Assembly (NCBI GenBank): GCA_903859415.1
Contig: CAIOMN010000144.1
Span: 1-39,633, forward strand
Source of the DNA: an uncultured Methylococcaceae bacterium
GTDB lineage: Bacteria; Pseudomonadota; Gammaproteobacteria; Methylococcales; Methylomonadaceae
Length of the DNA: 39,633 nt
Reading direction: 5' to 3'
A model generated the notes under the pieces. That model saw only the letters and a program-made list of their open reading frames with translations. It was not told the DNA's origin and searched no databases. The position numbers and the translations under genes are program-made. The first letter of the stretch is position 1; each line of letters opens with the position of its first letter. This document shows positions 16,224 to 23,138 of the stretch, piece after piece.

Positions 16224-17738
16224 TTATTCTTCATCCTGCTTATCCACCTCCTGCATGTACTTAGGTTTTGGATTCTCAGATGCTATAGCAATGAGTGTAG
16301 TAGCAAATGTACCAGAAACGCTACATGCTTTCTCAAGAGCTATTCGTAATACCTTAACTGGATCTCGAACCCAATCCTCAATCATAAATCCTGATGGGGC
16401 TGTAGACATTATCTGTTCATATATAGCAAGCAATGGCTTCTTAAGTATATAAGTATCTGGCAACGATTCACTAATCTCTTTGAACGCAACACCAGCGCCT
16501 TTCACTACGCCCTCTTGTAGTGCTGCACGAACAGCATTCACCGCATCATCACACTTATCCTTCTTATATTTCCTCTCAACTTCTGAAGTTGCACCAACTT
16601 TTACAATAGCAAAGCCGGATGATAATTGTGCCAAACGCTCTCTCAGTTGCCTCTTTTCAAAATCTGACATAGATCCTTTAATAGCTTGATTGATCTCTGT
16701 AGTACGCTTTTCAACTCTTTCTTTAGCTTTCTCATCATTTTTGCCAGTCAAAACTGCGCTATAACGCTTCGCAACAATTCGCTCGGCATATCCTACGTCC
16801 GAAAGTTGTAGCGAATCCAATTCTCTAGTCTCAGTATTTATATACGTTCCACCAAGCACAACCGCAAGGTCCTTCATCACTTCATTCTGGTCTGTGTACG
16901 GAGCGTTGATAGGGAATATATTATACCCACGCTTTGTATTTTCCATACAATCCCGGATAGCCTGTTCAGTAAATGCTCTGGCAATAATCGCTACTTTATT
17001 CACACCTATCTTTTGCAACTGTTCAAGTATAGATACTAATGGATTCAAATTTGTAACAGTATGGTTAGTCAATATAGTTCTAACTTCATTGACCTCAAGC
17101 GCCTGCTTCTCAACATTATTAATTGCAACAGATGTACCAAAACCATTATCAATACGAACACCATAAACCTTCTCAACTGAACACTCACGTTCAGCAGATT
17201 CCTCTGCAATCAGCATTCCGTTCTCACCAAGTTCCCATTGAGCTGTACCAATAAGATCGGCAAGTTCCTTATTCTCAACAGAGACTAGAGCAGATTCTAT
17301 CAACTGTTCTTTACTATCAATTTTAACAGCCATAGCTTGTAACTTTTCAGTAACTTCTTTCCTCTCTTTTTCAATAGTACGAATAATCTCCGCAGGTGTA
17401 GCACCACCAATTATATTCTTTCCACTAGGTAACCTATTCACAGCTTCTTTCAAAATAGCTTGTGCAAGTGTTATGGCAGTTGTAGTACCATCTCCAGCTT
17501 CGTCGTTAGTCTTTATGGCTGCTTCACGCAGAATACAAATACCACGGTTCTCTATCTCATCTTTCAACCATATCTCACGAGCGATAGTTACCCCATCATT
17601 GGTAATCCTGTTCCCTTTCTCCATTGCTGCATTGGCACCATACGGACCAAGGGTACTTTTTACTGCATCTGCTAGATAGTTAGCACCTTTAATAAGATTG
17701 TTACGAGCCTCTACACCTACTTGTACTATTTTATTCAT
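16224..17738 (-). CDS. groEL: Phage-encoded chaperonin GroEL (504 aa)
   Basis: Type I chaperonin. ATP-site motifs are present: TLGPYGANAAM at 29-39, NDGVTIARE at 47-55 and AGDGTTTA at 81-88 with the key Asp (D83). The intermediate-domain motif YKKDKCDDAVNAVRAALQEG includes the catalytic Asp equivalent to E. coli D398, followed by GAGVAF where GroEL has GGGVA. The apical domain is present. The length is shorter than E. coli GroEL (548 aa) and the GGM tail is missing; the tail here is acidic (EVDKQDEE). No groES is found in the window, so it must use host GroES or work alone as some phage GroELs do. The ATG overlaps the stop of a 58-aa zinc-type ORF (ATGA). It probably helps fold capsid or fibre proteins. 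Confidence 0.95.
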   Translation of the reverse strand: MNKIVQVGVEARNNLIKGANYLADAVKSTLGPYGANAAMEKGNRITNDGVTIAREIWLKDEIENRGICILREAAIKTNDEAGDGTTTAITLAQAILKEAVNRLPSGKNIIGGATPAEIIRTIEKERKEVTEKLQAMAVKIDSKEQLIESALVSVENKELADLIGTAQWELGENGMLIAEESAERECSVEKVYGVRIDNGFGTSVAINNVEKQALEVNEVRTILTNHTVTNLNPLVSILEQLQKIGVNKVAIIARAFTEQAIRDCMENTKRGYNIFPINAPYTDQNEVMKDLAVVLGGTYINTETRELDSLQLSDVGYAERIVAKRYSAVLTGKNDEKAKERVEKRTTEINQAIKGSMSDFEKRQLRERLAQLSSGFAIVKVGATSEVERKYKKDKCDDAVNAVRAALQEGVVKGAGVAFKEISESLPDTYILKKPLLAIYEQIMSTAPSGFMIEDWVRDPVKVLRIALEKACSVSGTFATTLIAIASENPKPKYMQEVDKQDEE

Positions 17739-17911
17739 TTTGTTAAATATGTTATATCACGATCTGCTAATTTAATAATATGTCTAGTCCTTGTCTCTGT
17801 TTGTAAACTAAAAAGTTCATGCTCAAGTTCTTTATAACAATGAGTATGAACATTCTCGACCACTCGTTTTAATTTTGATAACCTCTTTTTGCATAGGAGA
17901 CAATCGGCCAT
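17735..17911 (-). CDS. 58-aa Cys-rich protein coupled to groEL
   Basis: Starts MADCLLCKKRLSKLK; the CLLC pair plus a later THC suggests a zinc site, and the C-terminal half is helical and charged. The ATG is six bases after TATAAT (17923-17918), giving a leaderless mRNA, and its stop overlaps the groEL start as ATGA. It is too short for GroES (about 95 aa) and has none of its features. It may be a regulator or accessory factor for the chaperonin, or mainly a translational feeder. Confidence 0.7.
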   Translation of the reverse strand: MADCLLCKKRLSKLKRVVENVHTHCYKELEHELFSLQTETRTRHIIKLADRDITYLTK

Positions 17912-17917
17912 GTAGAT

Positions 17918-17944
17918 ATTATATCATATATTTTTATATCGCAA
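17918..17944 (-). promoter_or_regulatory. Promoter of the chaperonin operon
   Basis: TGATATAAT (extended -10) with TATAAT at 17923-17918 and a possible -35 TTGCGA at 17944-17939, spacer 15 bp, which is short. Six bases (ATCTAC) separate the hexamer from the ATG. A DnaA-type box lies just upstream. Confidence 0.65.
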
Positions 17945-17951
17945 GTATAGG

Positions 17952-17960
17952 TTATCCACA
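17952..17960 (+). promoter_or_regulatory. DnaA-box-like site (TTATCCACA)
   Basis: Perfect match to the classical bacterial DnaA box, between the transglycosylase terminator and the chaperonin promoter. A second perfect copy is at 25608-25616. It may bind host DnaA for replication or regulation; a 9-mer can also occur by chance. Confidence 0.4.
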
Positions 17961-17964
17961 TACT

Positions 17965-17992
17965 AAAAACCGCCTGGCTTTACGAGGCGGTT
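17965..17992 (-). terminator. Intrinsic terminator after the transglycosylase gene
   Basis: On the minus strand an 8-bp stem AACCGCCT / AGGCGGTT with a 9-nt loop is followed by TTTTT. It lies 18 nt past the stop codon at 18010 and separates that gene from the chaperonin operon. Confidence 0.85.
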
Positions 17993-18009
17993 CGTAGTGT
18001 ATTATAACA

Positions 18010-18546
18010 TTACTTGTTGCAGTATCCCAATCCTCTACCCCACCCAGTTGCTGTACAAGCGCTTGCCATCCACGGTTGCACACCACGCTCATTGAACAGG
18101 TACTGTGCGAATTCCAAATTACCCTTCTCAGTATAGATGTCAAACCCAAGCTTGCGTGCCAAGTCATTGTTTATAGGCTCATTTATTTGGCAAATTCCAA
18201 TATCTGATGGATTGACCATACCACGCACAACAGTACCATTCTTATTGAACTGCTTAAATCCACTCTCCGCCGTACATATCCTCTTAAGCATCGACGGCAT
18301 CGTACTCGTAGCCTGAACGGTCACAATAACCTCCCTATCAGCATATACCGTTACAGGGGACAGATAGTTATATACCCTAGCTGATCCGTAACCTGTTATT
18401 ACGAACAGTGCCAATATACTCACATTACGCACACAACGCCCTAGCTTCCACTTGAACACCTTGAATCCTGTTGCATGAGGATAATAGTTCAACATCGGTT
18501 GAAAGTTATAGATCACCCTCAAAGTTCTCTTTATAAAGTTTTTCAT
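18010..18546 (-). CDS. Membrane-anchored lytic transglycosylase, SLT-like (178 aa)
   Basis: Basic N-terminus, one membrane span at about 42-56 (NVSILALFVITGYGS), then an SLT-type domain: RICTAESGFKQF with catalytic E94, PSDIGICQIN at about 113-122 and the helical ending ARKLGFDIYTEKGNLEFAQYLFNERGVQPW. This short domain is typical of Patescibacteria and their phages. It cleaves peptidoglycan glycan strands from the outer face. It may act at lysis or at DNA entry if packaged. It stands alone between its own promoter (18607-18653) and a terminator, apart from the lysis cassette at 28-30 kb, so timing may differ from that of the holins. The operator shared with the early promoters suggests early or tightly repressed expression. 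Confidence 0.85.
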   Translation of the reverse strand: MKNFIKRTLRVIYNFQPMLNYYPHATGFKVFKWKLGRCVRNVSILALFVITGYGSARVYNYLSPVTVYADREVIVTVQATSTMPSMLKRICTAESGFKQFNKNGTVVRGMVNPSDIGICQINEPINNDLARKLGFDIYTEKGNLEFAQYLFNERGVQPWMASACTATGWGRGLGYCNK

Positions 18547-18606
18547 TTGTTTTTAGTTAACTTGTAATGCCCGATGGTAGGTCGGACAACCTCGCTTCAC
18601 CCATAC

Positions 18607-18653
18607 ATTATATACATACGATAGAAAGAGTGCAAGGGGTCGGGTGGGGATAA
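18607..18653 (-). promoter_or_regulatory. Promoter with spacer operator, for the transglycosylase
   Basis: On the minus strand: TTATCCCC (from 18653), -35 TTGCAC (18635-18630), 17-bp spacer and -10 TATAAT (18612-18607). The spacer holds the complement of TACATACGATAGA (18613-18625), found also at 22349 and 25636. The distance from TTATCC to -10 is 41 bases, against 42 in the two plus promoters. Predicted leader about 50 nt. Confidence 0.75.
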
Positions 18654-18897
18654 CTCCTGACGATTGTTAGCCGTATTTTACGCAATACCGATAATACCCA
18701 ATTTTCCAACAAGTGTTCTGGGTAATTCAAGGGGTCTACGTGGTTAAGCCATATTTTATATTTTCTACACAATAGTAGTAAAATATGAGTATTATGAGTA
18801 TTGTTTTTGTCTTATTTGTTTTTTTATGGCGTAATGTACGGCTTTATACAGCCATATTTTTAACATGGTTTTATAAAACGGCTCAACCAATATTGTT
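18654..18897. other. AT-rich non-coding region with inverted repeats, possible origin
   Basis: The 350-bp gap between transglycosylase and helicase genes has no convincing gene. It contains an interrupted palindrome (CGTATT..AATACCG, about 18673-18690), TACCCA...TGGGTA arms around 18697-18726, repeated GAGTATTAT/GAGTATTG near 18786-18802 and a perfect 12-bp palindrome GTTTTATAAAAC (18869-18880). CCATATTTT occurs twice. AT-richness and repeats next to the replicative helicase gene make a replication origin possible; nothing proves it. It may also contain the 3' end of the helicase mRNA. Confidence 0.35.
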
Positions 18898-20535
18898 TCA
18901 CAGCTTTTTTGTTGCTTCCTCTACAAAATCATTGTACTCTTTGTCAGATTCGTCAATTTTTACAACTTTAACATTTCTCCATCCTTTTGCCTGTTTTCCA
19001 GTAGAAATAGTGATCAAACCATCCGTTGCATATTTAACATAAGATAGGAATTTAGTACCAAACATTTTAATAGTCTCTTGGGCCAATCCATTAGAGATAC
19101 AGAATTTTGAATATGCTTCATACATATCTTCTTTACTTATTTCATTACTAGTTTCTTCCATAATTCCCTCGCTACAGAACATGGCAATAGATGATCCACT
19201 CCTCATCATTTCAGTCTTAATTTCCATAGGACTAAGCCTATAAGAGAATGAGCGTTGGGCTAATAATCTTTGTAACCCCTCCATAGCAAAGTTAAACAGT
19301 CCCGATCGTTCATCTTCAGTCGTCAAATTCTGTATAAAATTAGGTATTTTGACTTCAATCTTCTTACCAAAGCGCACAATCATCCATCGTCCAAAATACG
19401 CATCGTCATCAAAGTCCTCAACGTCCGGTACCTTATTACATGCAAAAGTGAACTTACTAAAGTTTATGAAAGAGAATTGATTGCCATATTTATATTCCCC
19501 GCTAATCGAACCTCCGCCGGTGGCGATCTTAAAGTTGCCGGTATCCGATATATCTCTGGCCGATAATTCATCAACAATATTGCCATGTTTACCATGTAGA
19601 TGAGCGGCGGCGAACTTATCCGACGACATTTTATGAAGCGGCACAGATGATATATTATTCTTTCCCAATAAATTAGTGATTGTCTCCAGTAGTGTTGTTT
19701 TGCCTGTGTCACCTTCTCCGACCATGATAATAGCTTTCTTGAACATATAGTTACGGTAAAAGTAATATCCCATCCATTCTTGTATGATTAAGAATTGCTC
19801 ATCAGAAAGGACTTGATGGAGGAATGCTTTAGTCTTCGGACAATCCATATCGGGTTTATAAATGACAGGGAATTGATATGTAAACTTATAACACGGCGAT
19901 TGTGGTAACAATTCCTTTGTCCCCATGTTATACACCCCATTGGCAAGCGGAATAAACTTCAAATCAGCCGAGGTGAATATTGACCTGTTCTTAGATGTCA
20001 TGTCGGCGATCTTATGGAAGGTCTCTGACTTGGCCCCACCGGTGATATATTTTCCCAGCACTCGTTGTATCTCAGGATATATAATCTCATTCTCCGAGCG
20101 GAAATAGATGCCATTCTGATATACATACATCTCACGCTCCTTCTCGCCGACGGTGATGATGTCATATTTTCGTGTCAGGTATCCAGCGAGATCATATGTC
20201 CCTTCGGTCTTTTTGGCGACAAACCCTTTCTGCAACGCTTCCTCCTCTTTCTGCGCCACCGACTTAACCGCTTCAGGACGTGCTTCACCACTCATAGTAA
20301 TCCACCACATATCAATATCGTTTTCAGGTAATGGCGATATGGTGAGTTTGTTAGTAGCCTTGATAGTCACGACGGCCGTCGCCCATTTTGCTTCCCAATC
20401 CGGTTCCTTGTCCATAGTAAGGATGCTGTGGATGATACTCTTAATACGCTCTACCCATCCTTCAATGGTCAAGTTGCGGGCGTATTCTAATTTCGCCTGT
20501 TCCTCCGATTTTATTTTTTCTTCCCAAGTTTGCAT
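18898..20535 (-). CDS. D5-type SF3 replicative helicase (545 aa)
   Basis: Poxvirus D5 / P4-primase C-terminal type ATPase. D5_N-like region about 165-265 (IFTSADLKFIPLANGVYNM, LIIQEWMGYYFYRN), Walker A GEGDTGKT at 273-280, Walker B NIVDE at 319-323, motif C FACNKVP at 364-370 with N367, then DDDAYFGRWMIVRFGKKI with the arginine finger. The C-terminal region (EDMYEAYSKFCISNG) looks like a winged helix. An N-terminal primase domain is not recognisable in residues 1-150. No DNA polymerase is encoded, so this protein likely loads host replication enzymes. It follows a 33-aa ORF by 6 nt; leader AAAAAT. Confidence 0.9.
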   Translation of the reverse strand: MQTWEEKIKSEEQAKLEYARNLTIEGWVERIKSIIHSILTMDKEPDWEAKWATAVVTIKATNKLTISPLPENDIDMWWITMSGEARPEAVKSVAQKEEEALQKGFVAKKTEGTYDLAGYLTRKYDIITVGEKEREMYVYQNGIYFRSENEIIYPEIQRVLGKYITGGAKSETFHKIADMTSKNRSIFTSADLKFIPLANGVYNMGTKELLPQSPCYKFTYQFPVIYKPDMDCPKTKAFLHQVLSDEQFLIIQEWMGYYFYRNYMFKKAIIMVGEGDTGKTTLLETITNLLGKNNISSVPLHKMSSDKFAAAHLHGKHGNIVDELSARDISDTGNFKIATGGGSISGEYKYGNQFSFINFSKFTFACNKVPDVEDFDDDAYFGRWMIVRFGKKIEVKIPNFIQNLTTEDERSGLFNFAMEGLQRLLAQRSFSYRLSPMEIKTEMMRSGSSIAMFCSEGIMEETSNEISKEDMYEAYSKFCISNGLAQETIKMFGTKFLSYVKYATDGLITISTGKQAKGWRNVKVVKIDESDKEYNDFVEEATKKL

Positions 20536-20541
20536 ATATTT

Positions 20542-20643
20542 TTACAAGCAAAATCTCACAGACGACTGCTCCGGCGGATTAGTGCCGATCATCTGTGAGA
20601 TGTTGCCTACAAAAATTAAATTGTAACCTAATCCTTTGAGCAT
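20542..20643 (-). CDS. 33-aa ORF at a leaderless start
   Basis: Begins MLKGLGYNLIFVGNISQMI and contains one Cys near the end. ATG stands six bases (AGTTTA) after TATAAT (20655-20650). The stop is 6 nt before the helicase start. Same arrangement as the ORFs at 2476, 16206 and 17911. It may serve to feed ribosomes to the helicase gene. Confidence 0.5.
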   Translation of the reverse strand: MLKGLGYNLIFVGNISQMIGTNPPEQSSVRFCL

Positions 20644-20649
20644 TAAACT

Positions 20650-20655
20650 ATTATA
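20650..20655 (-). promoter_or_regulatory. TATAAT promoter of the helicase transcript
   Basis: TATAAT in the short gap after the Cas4-like gene. Upstream, inside that gene's last codons, are TTATCCCC (41 bases before the hexamer) and TACATGCCATAGAG, which matches the operator TACATACGATAGAG at 12 of 14 positions. The two elements are also coding, so the match could be partly chance. Confidence 0.5.
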
Positions 20656-20660
20656 CTCCT

Positions 20661-21284
20661 CTATGGCATGTATTGCACAGGTGCAACTGGGGATAACTCT
20701 TTAGACCGAGCAAAAGCTTCCATCTCCGCACGAGCAGAGTTAATTCTCGCCCCCATTTGCAAAATATCTTTCATCGAGCGTTTTGTTTCAAAAGTATAAA
20801 CCTTGATCGGTTTAACAAAATCCAAACTGAAGTCGCCATTTTCTTTAGTCAATATATTTTGTAACTGGATGTGTAAACTCTCCGGTTTAACCTTGTGTTG
20901 TATATACAGCAATAGGGCATAAAATGTGAGTTGTCCGTGCGAGTCAACTTTTTCTCTAGTCCAGGGCTTCTTACTTGTTTTGAACTCGCCAAGTTTTGTA
21001 TGCGGTTCGTAAGTATCGCAGTATCCGACAAGTGGAATGTTATTGAACATTACCTTTAGTTTGTACTCAACCTTAGAATACAAAGTTACCGGCGCAAGCG
21101 GTTTACCTTTCTCACATGACTCTGCAAAAAGTCGCCCCAACGCCATTTCTTTATTATCCTCTTCTTTTTCGTTTAATATATACTTTGCGAACCATTTTTC
21201 TTTATCATACTCCCAGCTAGAAAGTTGGCTCCACGAAAAACTGCGCTGCTGCCATGTCTTGATTTTTTCTTCTATGTTAGACAT
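20661..21284 (-). CDS. Cas4/RecB-like PD-(D/E)XK exonuclease (207 aa)
   Basis: FSWSQLSSWEYDKEKWFAKYIL at the start is the typical opening of this superfamily. Catalytic residues: D90 (VGYCDTYEP), E100 and K102 (GEFKTSKKPW), then QLTFYALL at 118-125 (QxxxY motif). The usual N-terminal His is not clear; ALGRLFAE replaces GxxxH. No Fe-S cysteine cluster is seen, so it differs from true Cas4. No CRISPR genes are near; a role in phage recombination or DNA end processing is likely. Its first 8 bases overlap the end of the HNH gene; AAAATATA from that gene is its leader. Confidence 0.85.
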   Translation of the reverse strand: MSNIEEKIKTWQQRSFSWSQLSSWEYDKEKWFAKYILNEKEEDNKEMALGRLFAESCEKGKPLAPVTLYSKVEYKLKVMFNNIPLVGYCDTYEPHTKLGEFKTSKKPWTREKVDSHGQLTFYALLLYIQHKVKPESLHIQLQNILTKENGDFSLDFVKPIKVYTFETKRSMKDILQMGARINSARAEMEAFARSKELSPVAPVQYMP

Positions 21285-22101
21285 TATATTTTATAATTTT
21301 AGTATGTTTTCGGCTGTTACATGATTGGCATAAGGGTTGTATATTATCAATATTATCACTTCCTAAACAATGAATTGGAATAATATGGTCTCTATGCAGT
21401 TTGATCTCTGGTTCAAATCTCTTGCAACATAGACACATATAATTACATTTTTTCTTTAATTCTTCCCACTCTTCTTCAGTATGGAAACCCCCGACCTTAA
21501 GTTTGATATTTTTTCTTTTCCTATGAGAAGCACAATAGATTTTGTTCAGATGTTTTTTATCTTTAGATATTCCACCTTTCCAATTATGATGTAATGATCC
21601 ACACCTTTTCTTATTCATAGAAACAAATCTGTCAACGTTTTCTTTAGAATTAGGTTGAAATTTATGGTGTTCACTTATTTTTCGCCTATGTTCTGGCGAG
21701 ACTATCTGTCCTTTATGAATTTTACTCATTTTTGCCCGTGTCTCTGGAGAATAATATCTTCCAACGAGTCCCAAACTTATTTTTCTTTTATGTTCAGAGG
21801 TGAAGATTCTTTTCTTCATAGCGATTCTAATTTTCTCTTTCGTTTCTTCTGAAAGTCGTTTACCTTTTTGCGATTCGCTCATTCGCTTTTTGTGTTCTTT
21901 CGAGAAAACTCTTCCCTTTAGAGCATTTCTTAACTTCTCCCTTGTTTCTGGTGTTTTTATTCTTCCTATACCAGCTTGTCTAATCTTCTCAAGAGATTCT
22001 GGAGTATGTCTTTTACCGTAAAAAGGATTTTTGTTACCTATTTTCTGTTCTCGCAATTTTCTGCTTGTCTCTATTGGATTTTTTGAAATTCCTTTTGGCA
22101 T
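21277..22101 (-). CDS. HNH homing endonuclease with NUMOD3 repeats (274 aa)
   Basis: The N-terminal two-thirds has about six NUMOD3-type DNA-binding repeats (NPFYGKRHTPESLEKIRQAG, KKRMSESQKGKRLSEETKEK, LGLVGRYYSPETRAKMSKIH). The C-terminal HNH domain has CLCC near 223-226, DHIIPIH at 238-244, NIDNIQPLCQSCN and the end KHTKIIKYNV. This end is shared with the HNH protein at 7638-8198. The frame closes 8 bases inside the Cas4-like gene start. A -10-like TGTTATCAT stands seven bases before the ATG. A free-standing homing endonuclease that likely cuts intronless relatives near this site. Confidence 0.92.
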   Translation of the reverse strand: MPKGISKNPIETSRKLREQKIGNKNPFYGKRHTPESLEKIRQAGIGRIKTPETREKLRNALKGRVFSKEHKKRMSESQKGKRLSEETKEKIRIAMKKRIFTSEHKRKISLGLVGRYYSPETRAKMSKIHKGQIVSPEHRRKISEHHKFQPNSKENVDRFVSMNKKRCGSLHHNWKGGISKDKKHLNKIYCASHRKRKNIKLKVGGFHTEEEWEELKKKCNYMCLCCKRFEPEIKLHRDHIIPIHCLGSDNIDNIQPLCQSCNSRKHTKIIKYNV

Positions 22102-22134
22102 ACCTATAATGATAACATAGGTTAGTCCAACAAA

Positions 22135-22278
22135 TCAAGTTTTCTTCCATCTCTTTTCCAACATCTTAATAGCATAAGCGCTTCGATCAGCAGTTTTAAT
22201 ACCCGCCCACCTCTTCTTAGCAAGCTCTGACATCATTTTAGATCGCTCTTCTTTTGTGAGCTGTTTATGTAGGTTCAT
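22135..22278 (-). CDS. 47-aa basic helical protein, first leftward gene
   Basis: Start at 22278 (MNLHKQLTKEERSKMMSELA) chosen because TATAAT is six bases upstream; a longer frame would begin before the promoter's predicted start site. Strongly basic with repeated KKRW / EKRW motifs, likely DNA-binding. It is the first gene of the leftward strand next to the divergent promoters, a place typical for a regulator, and might bind the spacer operator. That role is a guess. Confidence 0.6.
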   Translation of the reverse strand: MNLHKQLTKEERSKMMSELAKKRWAGIKTADRSAYAIKMLEKRWKKT

Positions 22279-22284
22279 GGGGAT

Positions 22285-22314
22285 ATTATACACTACATAC
22301 GATACATTTGTAAA
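22285..22314 (-). promoter_or_regulatory. Leftward promoter with operator
   Basis: Minus-strand TATAAT (22290-22285) with possible -35 TTTACA (22314-22309), spacer 18. The spacer contains the complement of TACATACGATA (22294-22304). ATG follows after six bases (ATCCCC). It is divergent from the rightward promoter, and the two operators lie 44 bp apart. Confidence 0.65.
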
Positions 22315-22320
22315 CAAAAG

Positions 22321-22368
22321 TTATCCCCCTTTCGCATGTATTGACATTTACATACGATAGAGTAAGAT
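22321..22368 (+). promoter_or_regulatory. Main rightward promoter with operator
   Basis: TTATCCCCC (22321), -35 TTGACA (22341-22346), 16-bp spacer with TACATACGATAGA (22349-22361), -10 TAAGAT (22363-22368). TTATCC begins 20 bases before the -35, exactly as at 25608. Predicted leader about 26 nt to the ATG at 22401. It drives the recombination/replication genes. Confidence 0.8.
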
Positions 22369-22400
22369 GTAGGTATTATTAAAGTTATAAGATAAATTAT

Positions 22401-22997
22401 ATGATAAAAAATACAAAGAGTTTGGTTCCGCTACAGAGAAAAGTGTCAGTGATCGCCGAGCAGGTTGAAGCCTTAAAAATAGTAGACGCCACATCGATGA
22501 AAAGAGGTGTGGTTATGTTGTCTACAATAAATGTCTATGGCGACAGTGTGGTGGCTCAAAAGAAGAAACTTACGTCCACGATCAACGAATCGTTGAAGAA
22601 CATCAGAGAAATGTTCCGCCCCCTTGAACAATCTTATGAAGGTGCCGTAGAAATGCTACGCACCAAGATGCAGGTTTATCAGACTCAAGAAGTCGCTCGT
22701 GTCCGTGAAGAGGAAGCGAAGATTGCGGCAAGGGTAAAGGAAGGCCGTGGCAACCTCACTATAGATACCGCAGTAAAAAAAATGGAAGCTATAGCAACAC
22801 CAGAGAAGGAGGTAGCCACCGATCAAGGCCTTGTACAATTCCGTGAGACAAAGATACTGAAAGTGCTAGACATCAATCTGATCCCTAAAGAATACTTCAA
22901 CCTCGATGAAGGACGATTACTAAAGGCGTTGAAATCAGGTATAGAAGTTGCTGGTGCAACGACAGAGACGATTCAGGTTCCGGTCAACTATCGCTAG
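22401..22997 (+). CDS. Coiled-coil early protein (198 aa)
   Basis: Central coiled coil (about 60-115: KKKLTSTINESLKNIREMFR, QTQEVARVREEEAKIAARVK) and a C-terminal domain with VQFRETKILKVLDINLIPKEYF..DEGRLLKALKSGIEVAGAT. This end is common in phage proteins encoded beside single-strand annealing or ssDNA-binding proteins. First gene of the rightward transcript. Probable recombination accessory protein; activity unknown. Confidence 0.65.
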   Translation: MIKNTKSLVPLQRKVSVIAEQVEALKIVDATSMKRGVVMLSTINVYGDSVVAQKKKLTSTINESLKNIREMFRPLEQSYEGAVEMLRTKMQVYQTQEVARVREEEAKIAARVKEGRGNLTIDTAVKKMEAIATPEKEVATDQGLVQFRETKILKVLDINLIPKEYFNLDEGRLLKALKSGIEVAGATTETIQVPVNYR

Positions 22998-22998
22998 T

Positions 22999-23030
22999 CT
23001 TATCCCGCTTGCGGCCGATCAAGCAATAAG
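22999..23030 (+). other. Intercistronic hairpin and 141-nt gap
   Basis: Nested stems CTTAT/ATAAG and GCTTG/CAAGC directly after the stop codon at 22997. No U-run follows. The gap to 23138 holds no gene that can be supported and ends in the AT-rich leader TAAATAAACCTAAAAAAA of the next gene. Confidence 0.45.
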
Positions 23031-23138
23031 AGATATTATTAGATAATTAGTAAAGATTTTCTGTAGATAACGGACGAACATTGTGCATTGATTGTCATAG
23101 AAAAACTATTACTTACGGCGTAAATAAACCTAAAAAAA

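Noticed and set aside
18001-18006. TATAAT on the minus strand just before the 17965-17992 hairpin
   Set aside because: It would produce only a hairpin of about 30 nt that terminates at once; a chance match in AT-rich sequence is more likely.
18782-18856. 24-codon minus-strand ORF in the 18.6-18.9 kb gap
   Set aside because: Possible, but it has no coupled neighbour and the TATAAA-like sequence before it is weak.
18785-19042. Plus-strand hydrophobic ORF of 85 codons
   Set aside because: Half of it is antisense to the helicase gene end and no promoter or leader supports it; hydrophobicity follows from AT-rich DNA.
20661-21284. CRISPR-associated Cas4
   Set aside because: No Fe-S cysteines, no cas genes and no repeat-spacer array were seen; phage RecB-like nuclease fits better.
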